Shown in pieces: positions 16,468 to 26,164 of a stretch of DNA of 64,000 nt. A model generated the notes under the pieces. That model saw only the letters and a program-made list of their open reading frames with translations, ran no database searches and was not told the DNA's origin. Within the stretch, counting starts at the first letter, position 1. Each line of letters begins with the position of its first letter. Source of the stretch: Propionivibrio limicola (GTDB taxonomy: Bacteria > Pseudomonadota > Gammaproteobacteria > Burkholderiales > Rhodocyclaceae); contig NZ_SSSR01000015.1 of the NCBI RefSeq assembly GCF_009469695.1, positions 1-64,000 on the forward strand. Direction: 5' to 3'. A program made the position numbers and the translations under genes.

Positions 16468-17682
16468 GTGTCCGACGATAAAAACTATTTCCATATCAGT
16501 CTGATTCCGGACATCAGGGAGACGGAATTGCGCATTGCCCAAACAGTTATTGAAGAAAATTGCATTCAGCCCGACGCGTTATTGCCGCTGTTCGCCATTG
16601 ACCCCGATTTATTGCTGACGTTCGGTCCCGCGGAGAAGCTTGGCGGGATTGCTGCCAGGCTCGGCGAATATTTCCCCAAAGCGCTTCGCCTCGGGTGTTC
16701 GGCGGCGGCCGGATTGACTGCGCGCGGTGTCGTGAGTGGACGTTGTGTCGTCACGGCGGTGCGTTTTGAACATTCGGACCTCGTCGAGATGTCGACTCGT
16801 CTGGCTGGACGCGAAGATTCGTATGAGGCGGGGAAACGGCTGGCGGTGCAGTTGCCCAAGGAAGGGCTGCGCGCCGTGCTGTTGTTCGGACAAGGCGTCG
16901 GCATCAATGGTGCCGCACTCCTCGACGGCATGAGTTCTGTGCTCGGAACGGCGATTCCGCTGCTCGGCGGGTTGGCCAGCAAGATTGACGGGGCAATGCA
17001 GACCATCGTTTCCGATAGTCGCCAGAGCGATGAGCGAGTCGTGGTTGCGTTAGGCCTTTATGGTGAGAAACTCCGTGTGGGGTGGGGCTTCGGTGGCGGT
17101 TGGTCACCGTTTGGTCCGATGCGGCATGCGACACGAAGCGCCGGCAACATTCTTTATGAGCTCGATGGCGAGCCGGCGCTTGATATCTACAAGCGCTATC
17201 TGGGCGAGCATGCGCGGGATTTGCCGCTGTCGGGGCAATATTTTCCGCTGGCGATGCTCGATAAAAACCGTGATGAAATCGGGCTCATCCGGAGCATCCT
17301 CGGCGTGAACGAAGCGGACGGCAGCCTCAGGCTGGCGGGCGAAATAAAGCCGGACGGCTATTTCCGTCTCATGCATGCGAGTACCGACAAATTGCTCGAT
17401 GCGGCGGAAAGAGCGGCGGAAAAAGCACAAGCCATGGCACGGGCCATGGCCGGGGCGGCGACCGGCGGTTTGGCTCTGATGGTGACGTGCGTTGGCCGCA
17501 AACTGGTGATGGGGGAGCGAGCTGAAGAGGAAGTGGAGGCTGTGGCCGAAGTGTTTGGCGGCCGCGCGACCCTCACCGGATTTTTCTCGTTCGGCGAAAT
17601 CTGCCCGATGAGCGATACGTCATCCAGTCGATTGCACAATCAGACCGTCATGGTGGCGTATCTTGACGAACACGATGCATAA
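16468..17682 (+). CDS. FIST-domain sensory protein
   Basis: This 404-residue protein carries a FIST N-terminal domain (about 30-230, with LLTFGPAEKLGGIAARL, LRLGCSAAAGL, GGLASKIDG and VALGLYGEKLRVGWGFGGGW). A FIST_C domain follows (about 235-390, with LDIYKRYLG, GALLLVTCVGR-like ALMVTCVGRKLVMG and TGFFSFGEI). FIST domains are proposed to bind small ligands such as amino acids and to feed signal-transduction partners. The GTG at 16468 is the farthest possible start, since a stop precedes it in frame; its ribosome site is poor. It overlaps the kinase gene by eight bases, which supports a sensor-kinase partnership. Confidence 0.85.
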   Translation: MSDDKNYFHISLIPDIRETELRIAQTVIEENCIQPDALLPLFAIDPDLLLTFGPAEKLGGIAARLGEYFPKALRLGCSAAAGLTARGVVSGRCVVTAVRFEHSDLVEMSTRLAGREDSYEAGKRLAVQLPKEGLRAVLLFGQGVGINGAALLDGMSSVLGTAIPLLGGLASKIDGAMQTIVSDSRQSDERVVVALGLYGEKLRVGWGFGGGWSPFGPMRHATRSAGNILYELDGEPALDIYKRYLGEHARDLPLSGQYFPLAMLDKNRDEIGLIRSILGVNEADGSLRLAGEIKPDGYFRLMHASTDKLLDAAERAAEKAQAMARAMAGAATGGLALMVTCVGRKLVMGERAEEEVEAVAEVFGGRATLTGFFSFGEICPMSDTSSSRLHNQTVMVAYLDEHDA

Positions 17683-20600
17683 GCTCCTCGCGCGCCAGAT
17701 CAAACGGGCCCTGGGCGTCGAGGCCCCATGCGTGGCCGGTGTCCTCGATGAGTTGAAACAGCTTGCAGTCAACGGGGGAATGTCGTCCGACGCGGCGAGT
17801 CTGCTGACTGGCCTCGGTGGATTTTTCGACCGGGTGGGGGCTGCCTACGAGCAGAACGATCGCGACCTCGAACTGAAAACGCGGGGGCTCGATTTGAGTT
17901 CGGACGAACTTTTCGCCGCCAATCAGCGTTTGCACAATGAACTCGACAGTCGTCGGCGCGCCATGGATTCGCTACGGCAGACGGCGATCAGCCTGATGCG
18001 CGATGTGGGGCTGAAAAATACGCTCGCCGCCGACGAAAATCTTGAATCACTCTCGCGCCTGATGGCCGATCTGGTTGCCCTGCACGAAGAAAGCCAGCGC
18101 GAGTTGCAAAAAGTGCTGGCCGATCTGTCCAACCAGATGTTTGCGCTCGATCAACACGCCATCGTCAGCATGACCGATGTCAATGGCAAGATCACTTACG
18201 CGAACGACAAGTTCTGCCGGATCAGCGGCTATTCGCGCGAGGAACTGCTGGGACAGAGCCACCGCATCGTGAAATCGGGCATTCACCCACCTTCGCTTTA
18301 TGCAGACATGTGGGCGACGATCAAGGCCGGGCGGGTCTGGCATGGCGAAGTCTGCAACCGGGCGCGCGATGGTTCGCTGTACTGGGTTGATGCGAGCATC
18401 GTGCCGTTTCTGAACGCGCAGGGAATCCCCTATCAGTACATTTCGATTCGTTCCGACATCAGCCTGCGCAAGGCTCAGGAAGCCGCGATCAAGGCGGCGG
18501 AGGAGCGGCTGCGGCACATTACGAACACCGTCCCGGGTGTTGTTTTTCAGCTCGAAATCAAGGACGGCCGCGAGTGGCGCTACACGTTCGTCAGCGAGCG
18601 TGTCCGCGATGTCCGGGGACTCGAGCCAGAGGCATTGCTCGCCGACGCCTCGTTGGCGATCCTGCAGGTCGTTGAGGATGATCGGGACCATGTCCGCGAT
18701 GGGTTGCAGAAGGCGGCCGTAGCGGGGTCGAAGTGGCGGGATGAATATCGTGTCCGGCTGCCCAATGGTGCGATCCGCTGGCTGCACGGTGAAGTCGTCC
18801 CCGAGTCGGAACCGGCTCAGGATGGGGCTGCGGTGCTCACGGGCATCTGGCAGGATGTGACCGAACTGAAGGAAGCCGACGCGCGTCTGCGTGAGGTCAC
18901 CGACGATATCCCGGTCGCGGTCTACCAATACGTGCGACCGTTGGACGGAAAGCATTCGCTTCCGTTCATGAGCCGGAATATCGAACATATTTGCGGATTA
19001 ACGGCAAGCGAAGCGATGGGCGATGTTAACGCCCTCTTTTCGCTGTTTCACGCGGACGAAGGCGACGCGCTGGAAGCGTCGATCCGGGAATCGATGGTCT
19101 CGATGGCGATGTGGTCGCACGACTTCCGGTTGATCCACAAAAAGACGGGAAAAATCGCCTGGGTGCACGCGGAATCGCGGCCGAAACTGCTGCCCGATGG
19201 CGCGGTTCTGTGGAACGGCTACCTAGCTGATATCACGGAAGCCAAACGGGTTGCCGAGGAGTTGCGGCAGGCCAAGGAGGCGGCGGAAGCGGCGAGTCGC
19301 GCAAAATCCGAGTTTCTCGCCAATATGAGTCATGAGATTCGCACGCCGATGAATGGTGTCGTTGGCATGACGGACCTCTTGCTCGATACGGCGCTCGATG
19401 AGGAACAGCGCGAATACCTGCAGATCGTCAAATCGTCGTCGGAAGCGCTGCTCACCGTCATCAACGATATCCTCGATTTCTCCCGGATCGAAGCCGGCAA
19501 GTTGCTGATCGAAACTATTTCGTTCAACCTCTGGCGCACCGTGGGCGATGCCCTCAAGACGTTGGCGCTGCGGGCGAGCAGCAAAGGTCTTGAACTGGTG
19601 TGTGACCTGGCGCCGGACGTGCCGGTTTTCGTTCTCGGCGATCCGGGGCGTCTGCGGCAGATTCTGCTCAACCTGCTCGGCAATGCCATCAAGTTCACCG
19701 AAAAGGGGCAAGTCGTCTTGCGTATCGCGGTCGAGCGCCGAACGGAGGCCGCCTGTGACCTGCGTTTTTCGGTCATCGACACCGGCATCGGTATTCCTGA
19801 AGAAAAACTCGGAACGATCTTCGAAGCCTTTACCCAGGAAGATGGGTCGATCACCCGCAAATATGGAGGAACCGGCCTCGGGCTGACGATTTCATCGCGC
19901 CTCGTGGCGGCCTTGGGCGGGCGGATATGGGTGCAGAGCGAGCACGGCCAAGGGAGCGCTTTCCATTTTACGGTCGGCTACAGCTCGGTCGGAATCCAGG
20001 AGCGCATGCCTGTCTGCAATGTCAGCCTGGCGGGGCTGCCGGTGCTCGTTGTTGACGATAATGCGGCGAGCCGCCTGGTCGTCAAACGTCTGTTGCAGGA
20101 AGTGGGGGCGTTCGTTGCCGAGGCCGGCTCGGCCGAGTCGGCGCTCGAGCTGTTTGCAAACGGGGAAGCGACGGTTCCATTCGAAGCGATGATTGTCGAT
20201 GGGCACATGCCGGGAACCGATGGCTTTACGCTCGCCCAGCAGGTTCTGGCGTTGCCCGGATGCGCCACAATCCGCGTCGTCATGCTGACTTCCGGCGGCA
20301 TCAAGGGCGACGCCCAGCGTTGCCGTGAAATCGGCCTTTCGGCCTATCTGCCGAAGCCCGTCATGCGCGACGAATTGTTGCAGGCTTTGGCGCGCGTCAT
20401 GCAGACGCGTTTGCCGGGCGGCGATGCACGGATGCTTGATCGCCATGCCTTTGGCGGAGAGCAAAAGCCGCTGAATGTGCTGCTCGTCGAAGATCATCCG
20501 GTCAATCAGAAATTGGCGGTCGATCTGCTGGAACGCTGGGGACATCGGGTGATCGTCGCCGGAGATGGCCAGCAGGCGCTGGAGATCATGCTGCCGGGGC

Positions 20601-21292
20601 ATCATTTCGACGTGATCCTGATGGATATGCTGATGCCGCATATGGACGGGATCGAAACGACCCGCCATATTCGCGAGCATGAGCGTAACCGCGACCTGCC
20701 ACACGTGCCGGTGATTGCCATGACCGCCAATGCCATGCCGGGCGATCGCGAGGCCTGCCTGGCCGCCGGCATGGATGACTATCTGTCCAAGCCGATTACG
20801 CCACACGAACTGCAGCGCGTTCTGTGGCGGTTCGGCATGGGAAAGCCACACGATTCGCCATCCGGGGCGGTCGACGGCGTGTCCGACCGCGAGAGCATCG
20901 CGCACAACACCGATGCGGCCTGCGTCCTTTGCTGTTCCCGATTCGATTATCTGACGGGCATTCGGGCGGGCGACGTCGAGGTGGCGTTGATCGTCGCGGA
21001 ACCGTTTCTCAAACAACACACGGTGGATATTGGCAAGCTGCGCAAAGGCGTCGAGGCGGGTGATCTCGCGGCCGTCCAAATGGTGGCGCATGCACTGCGC
21101 GGTTCGTTGGCCATCTTTGGCGCCCAACCGGCTGTCGCTCTGGCCAGAGAAATCGAACAGGCGGCGCAACAGGTCGATAGCGCTGACTTGGCAGGACGAG
21201 TCGACGCGCTGGAGGCGGAGGTCGTGCAGCTGGTCGACGCAATCGAAGCTTTTGTCGCCAGCTGTGGCGAAGGCGTTGTCGGGTGCCAATAA
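17675..21292 (+). CDS. PAS-containing hybrid histidine kinase with two receivers and Hpt
   Basis: This soluble multi-domain phosphorelay kinase has 1205 residues. The N-terminal 150 residues are helical and lack a membrane segment. PAS domains follow at about 157-265, 275-400 and 402-525. The HisKA domain carries His553 (NMSHEIRTPMNG), and the ATPase domain has its N-box near 660 and GGTGLGL near 732. Receiver 1 has Asp842 (IVDGHMP), receiver 2 has Asp984 (LMDMLMP), and a C-terminal Hpt domain has His1139 (VAHALRGSL). The ATG overlaps the FIST stop by eight bases; a TTG at 17663 is an alternative. Receiver 1 lacks the usual D-x-x-M/L-P spacing neighbours but keeps the phosphoacceptor. The FIST protein probably supplies its signal. 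Confidence 0.9.
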   Translation: MHKLLARQIKRALGVEAPCVAGVLDELKQLAVNGGMSSDAASLLTGLGGFFDRVGAAYEQNDRDLELKTRGLDLSSDELFAANQRLHNELDSRRRAMDSLRQTAISLMRDVGLKNTLAADENLESLSRLMADLVALHEESQRELQKVLADLSNQMFALDQHAIVSMTDVNGKITYANDKFCRISGYSREELLGQSHRIVKSGIHPPSLYADMWATIKAGRVWHGEVCNRARDGSLYWVDASIVPFLNAQGIPYQYISIRSDISLRKAQEAAIKAAEERLRHITNTVPGVVFQLEIKDGREWRYTFVSERVRDVRGLEPEALLADASLAILQVVEDDRDHVRDGLQKAAVAGSKWRDEYRVRLPNGAIRWLHGEVVPESEPAQDGAAVLTGIWQDVTELKEADARLREVTDDIPVAVYQYVRPLDGKHSLPFMSRNIEHICGLTASEAMGDVNALFSLFHADEGDALEASIRESMVSMAMWSHDFRLIHKKTGKIAWVHAESRPKLLPDGAVLWNGYLADITEAKRVAEELRQAKEAAEAASRAKSEFLANMSHEIRTPMNGVVGMTDLLLDTALDEEQREYLQIVKSSSEALLTVINDILDFSRIEAGKLLIETISFNLWRTVGDALKTLALRASSKGLELVCDLAPDVPVFVLGDPGRLRQILLNLLGNAIKFTEKGQVVLRIAVERRTEAACDLRFSVIDTGIGIPEEKLGTIFEAFTQEDGSITRKYGGTGLGLTISSRLVAALGGRIWVQSEHGQGSAFHFTVGYSSVGIQERMPVCNVSLAGLPVLVVDDNAASRLVVKRLLQEVGAFVAEAGSAESALELFANGEATVPFEAMIVDGHMPGTDGFTLAQQVLALPGCATIRVVMLTSGGIKGDAQRCREIGLSAYLPKPVMRDELLQALARVMQTRLPGGDARMLDRHAFGGEQKPLNVLLVEDHPVNQKLAVDLLERWGHRVIVAGDGQQALEIMLPGHHFDVILMDMLMPHMDGIETTRHIREHERNRDLPHVPVIAMTANAMPGDREACLAAGMDDYLSKPITPHELQRVLWRFGMGKPHDSPSGAVDGVSDRESIAHNTDAACVLCCSRFDYLTGIRAGDVEVALIVAEPFLKQHTVDIGKLRKGVEAGDLAAVQMVAHALRGSLAIFGAQPAVALAREIEQAAQQVDSADLAGRVDALEAEVVQLVDAIEAFVASCGEGVVGCQ

Positions 21293-21346
21293 GACCGCCA
21301 GCATGTTTGTCTTGCTATACTCCGCCCACTTGATCGGGGATGTTCT

Positions 21347-22441
21347 ATGAACCGGATTGCCATCATTGATGACAGCGAAATCAACCTCACCCTGTTGAGC
21401 GTTCTTGTGAAAAAGCTCGGGAATTGCGAGCCGGTGTTGTTTCTCGATTCGCCGCAAGGATTGCGCTGGTGTGAGCAGCATCGTCCCGATCTGGTCATCG
21501 TCGACTACATGATGCCGGAACTCGACGGCGTCGCGTTCATCCGGCGCTTGCGTGCCGTTGACGGCTGCGAAGACACGCCGGTGCTGATGATTACGGCGAA
21601 CGATGACAAGGAAGTGCGCTACGAGGCCTTGCAGCAGGGGGCCACGGATTTCCTCAACAAGCCCATTGACCGCATCGAGTTCTCGGCGCGGGTCAGCAAC
21701 ATGCTCCTGCACGAGGCCAATCGCCAGAAGCTCGCCGACAAGGCGGCATGGCTGGCCGAGGAGGTGGGCAAGGCGACGGCCGCCATTCGTGCGCGCGAGC
21801 AGGAACTCTTGTTCCGGATGTCGCGTGCGGCCGAGTTCAGAGACCCGGAGACCGGTGCGCATATTCAGCGCATGGCGCACTATTCGCGCTTGATCGCGGC
21901 GAATCTCGATTTGCCACAGGATCAGCAGGATCTGATCCTGCGCGCTGCCCCGATGCACGACATCGGCAAGATCGGCGTGCCCGATCACATCCTGCTCAAG
22001 CCCGGCAAGTTGACCTCCGATGAATGGGGGCTGATGCAACGACACGCGGCGATCGGCTACGAGCTGCTGAAGGGCAGCGAGTCGGTCGTCTTGCAGGCGG
22101 CGGCGACGATTGCCGTCTCGCATCACGAGAAGTTCGACGGCTCGGGCTATCCCCACCGCGTATCGGGAAACGCGATTCCGCTGTTCGGGCGCATTGTCGC
22201 CGTCGCGGATGTGTTTGACGCGCTGACTTCGGAGCGACCGTATAAAAAAGCATGGTCGCTTGATGAGGCGCAAGCCCAGATTTTGGACGGCGCGGGCAAG
22301 CATTTCGACCCGCGCTGCGTCGAAGCATTCCTTGATTCGTGGGGCGAGGTGCGGCTGATTCACGAGCGCTATCAAGATGGCGACGAAGCCTCTTTTGCCG
22401 CAGATGCGTGGGGGCTCGCGGTAGCCTTCAACGAAGTCTGA
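21347..22441 (+). CDS. Response regulator with HD-GYP phosphodiesterase domain
   Basis: This 364-residue output protein has an N-terminal receiver (phosphoacceptor Asp53, VIVDYMMPELDG). A coiled linker leads to an HD-GYP domain with His204-Asp205 (MHDIGKIGVPD), the HHEKFDGSGYP signature and RIVAVADVFDALTSERPYK. HD-GYP proteins hydrolyse cyclic di-GMP, so the phosphorelay probably ends in lower c-di-GMP and a change in motility or surface growth. It lies 54 bp after the hybrid kinase; a TATACT at 21316 in the gap might be a weak separate -10 element. Confidence 0.92.
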   Translation: MNRIAIIDDSEINLTLLSVLVKKLGNCEPVLFLDSPQGLRWCEQHRPDLVIVDYMMPELDGVAFIRRLRAVDGCEDTPVLMITANDDKEVRYEALQQGATDFLNKPIDRIEFSARVSNMLLHEANRQKLADKAAWLAEEVGKATAAIRAREQELLFRMSRAAEFRDPETGAHIQRMAHYSRLIAANLDLPQDQQDLILRAAPMHDIGKIGVPDHILLKPGKLTSDEWGLMQRHAAIGYELLKGSESVVLQAAATIAVSHHEKFDGSGYPHRVSGNAIPLFGRIVAVADVFDALTSERPYKKAWSLDEAQAQILDGAGKHFDPRCVEAFLDSWGEVRLIHERYQDGDEASFAADAWGLAVAFNEV

Positions 22442-22473
22442 CCAGTTCTTTCTCAAATCTTCTGGAGTGACAC

Positions 22474-22812
22474 ATGACAAACGGCGTGGCGCTTTACGAT
22501 CGCGGCGAGGCGATTGCCCAACTGGGTGGCGACGAGACCCTCTTCAACGAGATGGCGATGGTTTTCCAGGAGGAAAAAGCGTCCTATTGTCAGGCCTTGC
22601 AGGAGGCGCTCGCGGTAAGCGATACGGCGACCTTGCAACGTGAGGCGCATACGGTCAAAAGCGTTTTTGCCGCGTTGGCCTGCGAAACGGGGCGCCGGGT
22701 GGCGTTTGAACTGGAACAACTGGCGGCGACGGGCGAACTCGCCGGGGCCGACCGCCTTACCGATATCGTGGTCGATACGCTTGACCGGTTAGCCGGTGAA
22801 CTCGGCGGCTAA
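22474..22812 (+). CDS. Stand-alone Hpt phosphotransfer protein
   Basis: This 112-residue protein is a single Hpt domain. The phosphoacceptor is His59 in QREAHTVKSVFAALAC, and acidic helices flank it. It lies 32 bp after the HD-GYP gene and probably carries phosphate between the hybrid kinase and that regulator, or buffers it. The kinase already has its own Hpt domain, so the module has two. Its stop overlaps the convergent bioD stop. Confidence 0.85.
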   Translation: MTNGVALYDRGEAIAQLGGDETLFNEMAMVFQEEKASYCQALQEALAVSDTATLQREAHTVKSVFAALACETGRRVAFELEQLAATGELAGADRLTDIVVDTLDRLAGELGG

Positions 22813-23501
22813 CAAGGTCGTCGATCGGGCAGCTGATCGGGCAAGGTCAGCCGGTCGGCAGCTTCTTCCGGCGTACTGTTGGCCGGAATGATCCCGAGCA
22901 GCGGGGCGTGCATGCGTTCCTTGAGTGCGGCGAGGTTCTCGTCGAAACGCGACATGGCCGGATCGATCCGGTTGGCGATCCAGCCGGCCAGTTTCAGTCC
23001 GCGGGCGGCGATCGCCTCCTGCGTGAGCAAGGCGTGATTGATGCAGCCAAGGCGCATCCCGACAACCAGAATGACGGGGAGCCCGAGTTTGACGGCCAGA
23101 TCGGCCGTGTCGAAGTCCGGCCCCAGCGGTACGCAAAAGCCCCCGACGCCCTCGACGAGAACCGCTTCCGCCTGTCCGCGCAAGGCCGTAAAGGCCGTCA
23201 CGATCCGTTCCGCATTGATCTCCTGGCCAGCCTCGGCGGCGGCGATGTGCGGCGCGATGGCTGGCTGAAAGAGGTAGGGGTTGATCAAATCGTAGGCTGC
23301 CTGTGCGCTTGAGGCGTGCCTGATTTGTTCGACGTCGTCGTTCTTGCCGTCGCTTCCGGTTCCGGCGGCGATCGGCTTCATGCCGATCGCCTTGATTCCG
23401 CGCGTGGTGAGCAAGTGGAGGAGGGCGCAGGTCGAGAATGTCTTGCCGATTTCGGTGTCGGTGCCGGCGATGAACCAGGCAGGAACGGTCTGAGTACTCA
23501 T
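22809..23501 (-). CDS. bioD: ATP-dependent dethiobiotin synthetase
   Basis: It closes the ureido ring of dethiobiotin from 7,8-diaminopelargonate, CO2 and ATP. At 230 residues it has the usual length. The P-loop is GTDTEIGKTFSTCALL near the N-terminus, followed by KPIAAG and VEGVGGFCVPL. It is the last gene of the biotin operon. Its start overlaps the bioC stop (ATGA). Confidence 0.95.
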   Translation of the reverse strand: MSTQTVPAWFIAGTDTEIGKTFSTCALLHLLTTRGIKAIGMKPIAAGTGSDGKNDDVEQIRHASSAQAAYDLINPYLFQPAIAPHIAAAEAGQEINAERIVTAFTALRGQAEAVLVEGVGGFCVPLGPDFDTADLAVKLGLPVILVVGMRLGCINHALLTQEAIAARGLKLAGWIANRIDPAMSRFDENLAALKERMHAPLLGIIPANSTPEEAADRLTLPDQLPDRRPC

Positions 23502-24280
23502 TTTGTGGCGTAACCAAGGATGACGTCGTAACAGGCCGGGAGGCCGGCCGGGGTGCGGTGCCGCTCGTAAGCGGCTTCGACCTTTTTCCAGGCGTGGCGT
23601 CCGAGCATGCCGTTGCGACCACCGTGGCCGACGTTCTGTGCGCCGATGGCCTTGACGGACTTGAGCAGCGATTTGAGATCCGGGTAATGCACCGTGTGCG
23701 TTTCACGCAGCAGGCGGATATCGCGAAATCCTGCCTGTTCCAGTGCCGCGTGCAGAACTTCCGGGGTCACGAACGTCAGCGTGTGGCGATGCCGGTCGAT
23801 CTGGGCGAACGCTTTGTCAAGCTCGCGGAATGTGCCCGATCCAAGCGTGCTGAAGGCAATTTGCCCGGACGGCTTCAGCACGCGCGCGGCCTCTGCGAAC
23901 ACCGCATTCGGATGGCACCACTGGATGGCAAGGCTTGACCACCAGAGGTCGATGCTGGCTGTGGTCAGCGGCAGCTTTTCGATATCTGCGGCAATGCAGC
24001 TTTCGACGTCGCTGTTCGCGAGTTTGAGCATGGACGGTGCGAAGTCGATGCCAGTGATGCAAATGTTCGGCCAGCGCTCGCGCAAGAGGCGCGCCCCGTA
24101 GCCTGTTCCGCAGCCGGCATCGAGGACATGCGCCTTGTTTTTCGCGACGAACGATGTCGGGTCGAGTTCTTCGAGCAGGCGCTGGCAGACCGTGCGCTGG
24201 ACTATGGCCGCCTGATCGTAAGAGGAGGCGGCGCGATCGAAGGACTCGCGGACGCGCTGTTTAATGACGTGCGAGGGCAT
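23498..24280 (-). CDS. bioC: Malonyl-ACP O-methyltransferase
   Basis: BioC methylates malonyl-ACP so that the fatty-acid cycle can build the pimeloyl chain. The 260-residue protein has the SAM-binding motif VLDAGCGTGYGARLL and the family start VRESFDRAASSYDQAA. WWSSLAIQWC and the C-terminal LKSVKAIGA are also typical. The ATG at 24280 was chosen to match the family start; it overlaps the 3' end of bioH by 20 bp. The longer open frame lies inside bioH and is unlikely to be used. Confidence 0.93.
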   Translation of the reverse strand: MPSHVIKQRVRESFDRAASSYDQAAIVQRTVCQRLLEELDPTSFVAKNKAHVLDAGCGTGYGARLLRERWPNICITGIDFAPSMLKLANSDVESCIAADIEKLPLTTASIDLWWSSLAIQWCHPNAVFAEAARVLKPSGQIAFSTLGSGTFRELDKAFAQIDRHRHTLTFVTPEVLHAALEQAGFRDIRLLRETHTVHYPDLKSLLKSVKAIGAQNVGHGGRNGMLGRHAWKKVEAAYERHRTPAGLPACYDVILGYATK

Positions 24281-25013
24281 GGCAGTAATCGCCGAGCAGG
24301 GCGGCGAAACGTTCGGGATCGTTAAGGAAGGGCGCATGGGCGGCGCCGGAGAAAACCTCCAGCCGGCTTTGCGGCAGTGTTTTGCGCAGCCATTCGGCGG
24401 CGGTGAGCGGCATCAGCGGATCGGTGTCGCCGTGGATGATCAGTGCCGGAGCCGCTATCGAGGCGATGTGCGGGCGCAAATCAACATCGCGTAGCCAGTG
24501 CAGGCCGGTGAGCAGCGTGGCCGTGTCCGGTTGTTGTGCCGACAGTATCGGCTTGGCCATCAGGCGACTGATCGAACGCGCATGGGTATCGCCCTGATTG
24601 ACGAGGCCGAAGAATCGCTTGAGGGTGGCGGGGGCATCCGTTGCGATGGCCTCGCAGAAACTCTGCAGAAGCTCGGGCGGCTGGGCGCACGGCCAGTCGG
24701 AACGCTGGGTGAATGACGGGGTGCATCCGACGAGTACCAGTCCGCCGACCTGTTGAGGGGCGATACGCGCCGCTTCCAGCGCCAGCATTCCCCCGAGCGA
24801 CCAGCCACAAATAACGCAGTTTTCGGGCAGTGAATCGGCGAGCGCACGTGCCGTTGCGGTGAAATCTTCCGTGAGGCAGCGTGTGCCGCCATAGCCGGGG
24901 AGATCGACGCAAACCACGTCGATCTGACGTGCAGCCAGCGCATCGACAACCGGCGTCCAAGCCGCACGGCCCAATCCCCAGCCGTGGATGAGCGCGAGTA
25001 TCGGCGGCTTCAT
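24261..25013 (-). CDS. bioH: Pimeloyl-ACP methyl ester carboxylesterase
   Basis: BioH removes the methyl group from pimeloyl-ACP methyl ester. This is an alpha/beta hydrolase of 250 residues. The oxyanion motif HGWGLGRAAW lies near the N-terminus, the nucleophile is Ser72 (GWSLGG), and the acid and His lie in HGDTDPLMPL and GAAHAPFLNDP. The start overlaps the bioF stop (ATGA). Its position beside bioC supports this assignment over a generic hydrolase. Confidence 0.92.
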   Translation of the reverse strand: MKPPILALIHGWGLGRAAWTPVVDALAARQIDVVCVDLPGYGGTRCLTEDFTATARALADSLPENCVICGWSLGGMLALEAARIAPQQVGGLVLVGCTPSFTQRSDWPCAQPPELLQSFCEAIATDAPATLKRFFGLVNQGDTHARSISRLMAKPILSAQQPDTATLLTGLHWLRDVDLRPHIASIAAPALIIHGDTDPLMPLTAAEWLRKTLPQSRLEVFSGAAHAPFLNDPERFAALLGDYCHALARH

Positions 25014-26164
25014 GCCAGATCCTGCAATGCGCCGATCAGTTGGCCGACCATGGCGCTGGTGTGTGCCGCGGAAAGCGACACGCGCAGGCGGGCGCTGCCT
25101 TTCGGCACCGTCGGCGGGCGGATGGCGGGTACCCAGAGACCGCGTTCCAACAAGGCGTTGGCGATGCGAACCACCTCGTGGTTGTCGCCGACGATGATCG
25201 GCTGGATGGCAGTGGGTGACGGGATCAGTTGCCAGCGTGTGCCAGCCAGCCCGTCGCGCAACTGGGTCGTGAGGTCGCGCAGATGGCGCCGCCGGTCGTC
25301 GCCCTTCTCGATCAGGTCAAGGCTGGCGAGCAGCGCGCAGGCCATGATCGGGCTGGAACCGGTCGTGAAGATGTAGGTGCGGGCGCGCTGCAGTAGCCAT
25401 TCGATGACCGTTTCCGAGCCGGCGATGAACGCGCCGGAGGCGCCGGCGGCCTTGCCGAGCGTGCCCATGTAGAGGATGCGCGGGTGGGCGGCGATGCCGA
25501 AATGACTGAGGCTGCCGCGCCCGTGTTCGCCGAGGACGCCGAAGCCGTGCGCATCGTCGATCACCAGCCAGGCGTCGAAGCGTTCGGCGAGGGCGAGCAG
25601 TTCGGGCAGTGGCGCGACGTCGCCGTCCATGCTGAAGACGGCGTCGGTGAGGATCAGCTTGCGCTTGGCCTGGCTGGCGGAGAGCAGTCGCTCCAGCGCG
25701 GCGAGGTCGCCATGTGGATAGCGTTCGTGTTCGGCGCGCGAAAGCTGCACGGCGTCGATCAGCGAGGCATGGTTGAGCTTGTCGGCAAAGACGGCGTCGC
25801 CGCGTCCGACCAGCGCCGGCACGATGGCGAGGTTGGCCATGTAGCCGGTGGTCAGCAGCAGGGCGCGCTCGAAACCGGTGAACGCGGCGAGCCGCTGTTC
25901 CAGCGTTTCATGGGGCAGCAGATGGCCGCTGACGACGTGCGAGGCACCGCTGCCGACGCCCCATTCGCGTGCTCCCGCACAGGCGGCGTCGATCAGCGCC
26001 GGATCGCTGGCCAGCCCCAGGTAGTCGTTGCTGCAAAAGCTGATCAGTTCGCGCCCGTCGACGCAGGCGAGCGGTCCGCACGGCGCTTCGAGCGTGCGGC
26101 GGCGACGTTTGAGGCCGTCGCGGTCGAGGTCGGCGAGGCTGTGTTCGAGTTCTTCCCAGATCAT
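25010..26164 (-). CDS. bioF: 8-amino-7-oxononanoate synthase
   Basis: BioF condenses pimeloyl-ACP with alanine using pyridoxal phosphate. The protein has 384 residues. Visible motifs are FCSNDYLGLASDP, GSGASHVVSGH, TDAVFSMDGDVAPL, DDAHGFGVLGEHGRG and the PLP lysine in MGTLGKAAGASGAF. The ATG at 26164 gives the normal start; the open frame extends upstream inside bioA but is shadow. It overlaps bioA and bioH by four bases each. Confidence 0.95.
   Translation of the reverse strand: MIWEELEHSLADLDRDGLKRRRRTLEAPCGPLACVDGRELISFCSNDYLGLASDPALIDAACAGAREWGVGSGASHVVSGHLLPHETLEQRLAAFTGFERALLLTTGYMANLAIVPALVGRGDAVFADKLNHASLIDAVQLSRAEHERYPHGDLAALERLLSASQAKRKLILTDAVFSMDGDVAPLPELLALAERFDAWLVIDDAHGFGVLGEHGRGSLSHFGIAAHPRILYMGTLGKAAGASGAFIAGSETVIEWLLQRARTYIFTTGSSPIMACALLASLDLIEKGDDRRRHLRDLTTQLRDGLAGTRWQLIPSPTAIQPIIVGDNHEVVRIANALLERGLWVPAIRPPTVPKGSARLRVSLSAAHTSAMVGQLIGALQDLA

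Noticed and set aside
19892-22480. An 862-codon open frame on the minus strand opposite the hybrid kinase and HD-GYP genes
   Set aside because: It is antisense to two genes with clear domains and catalytic residues, has no recognisable domain and an odd Arg/Gln/His-rich composition typical of GC-rich shadow frames.
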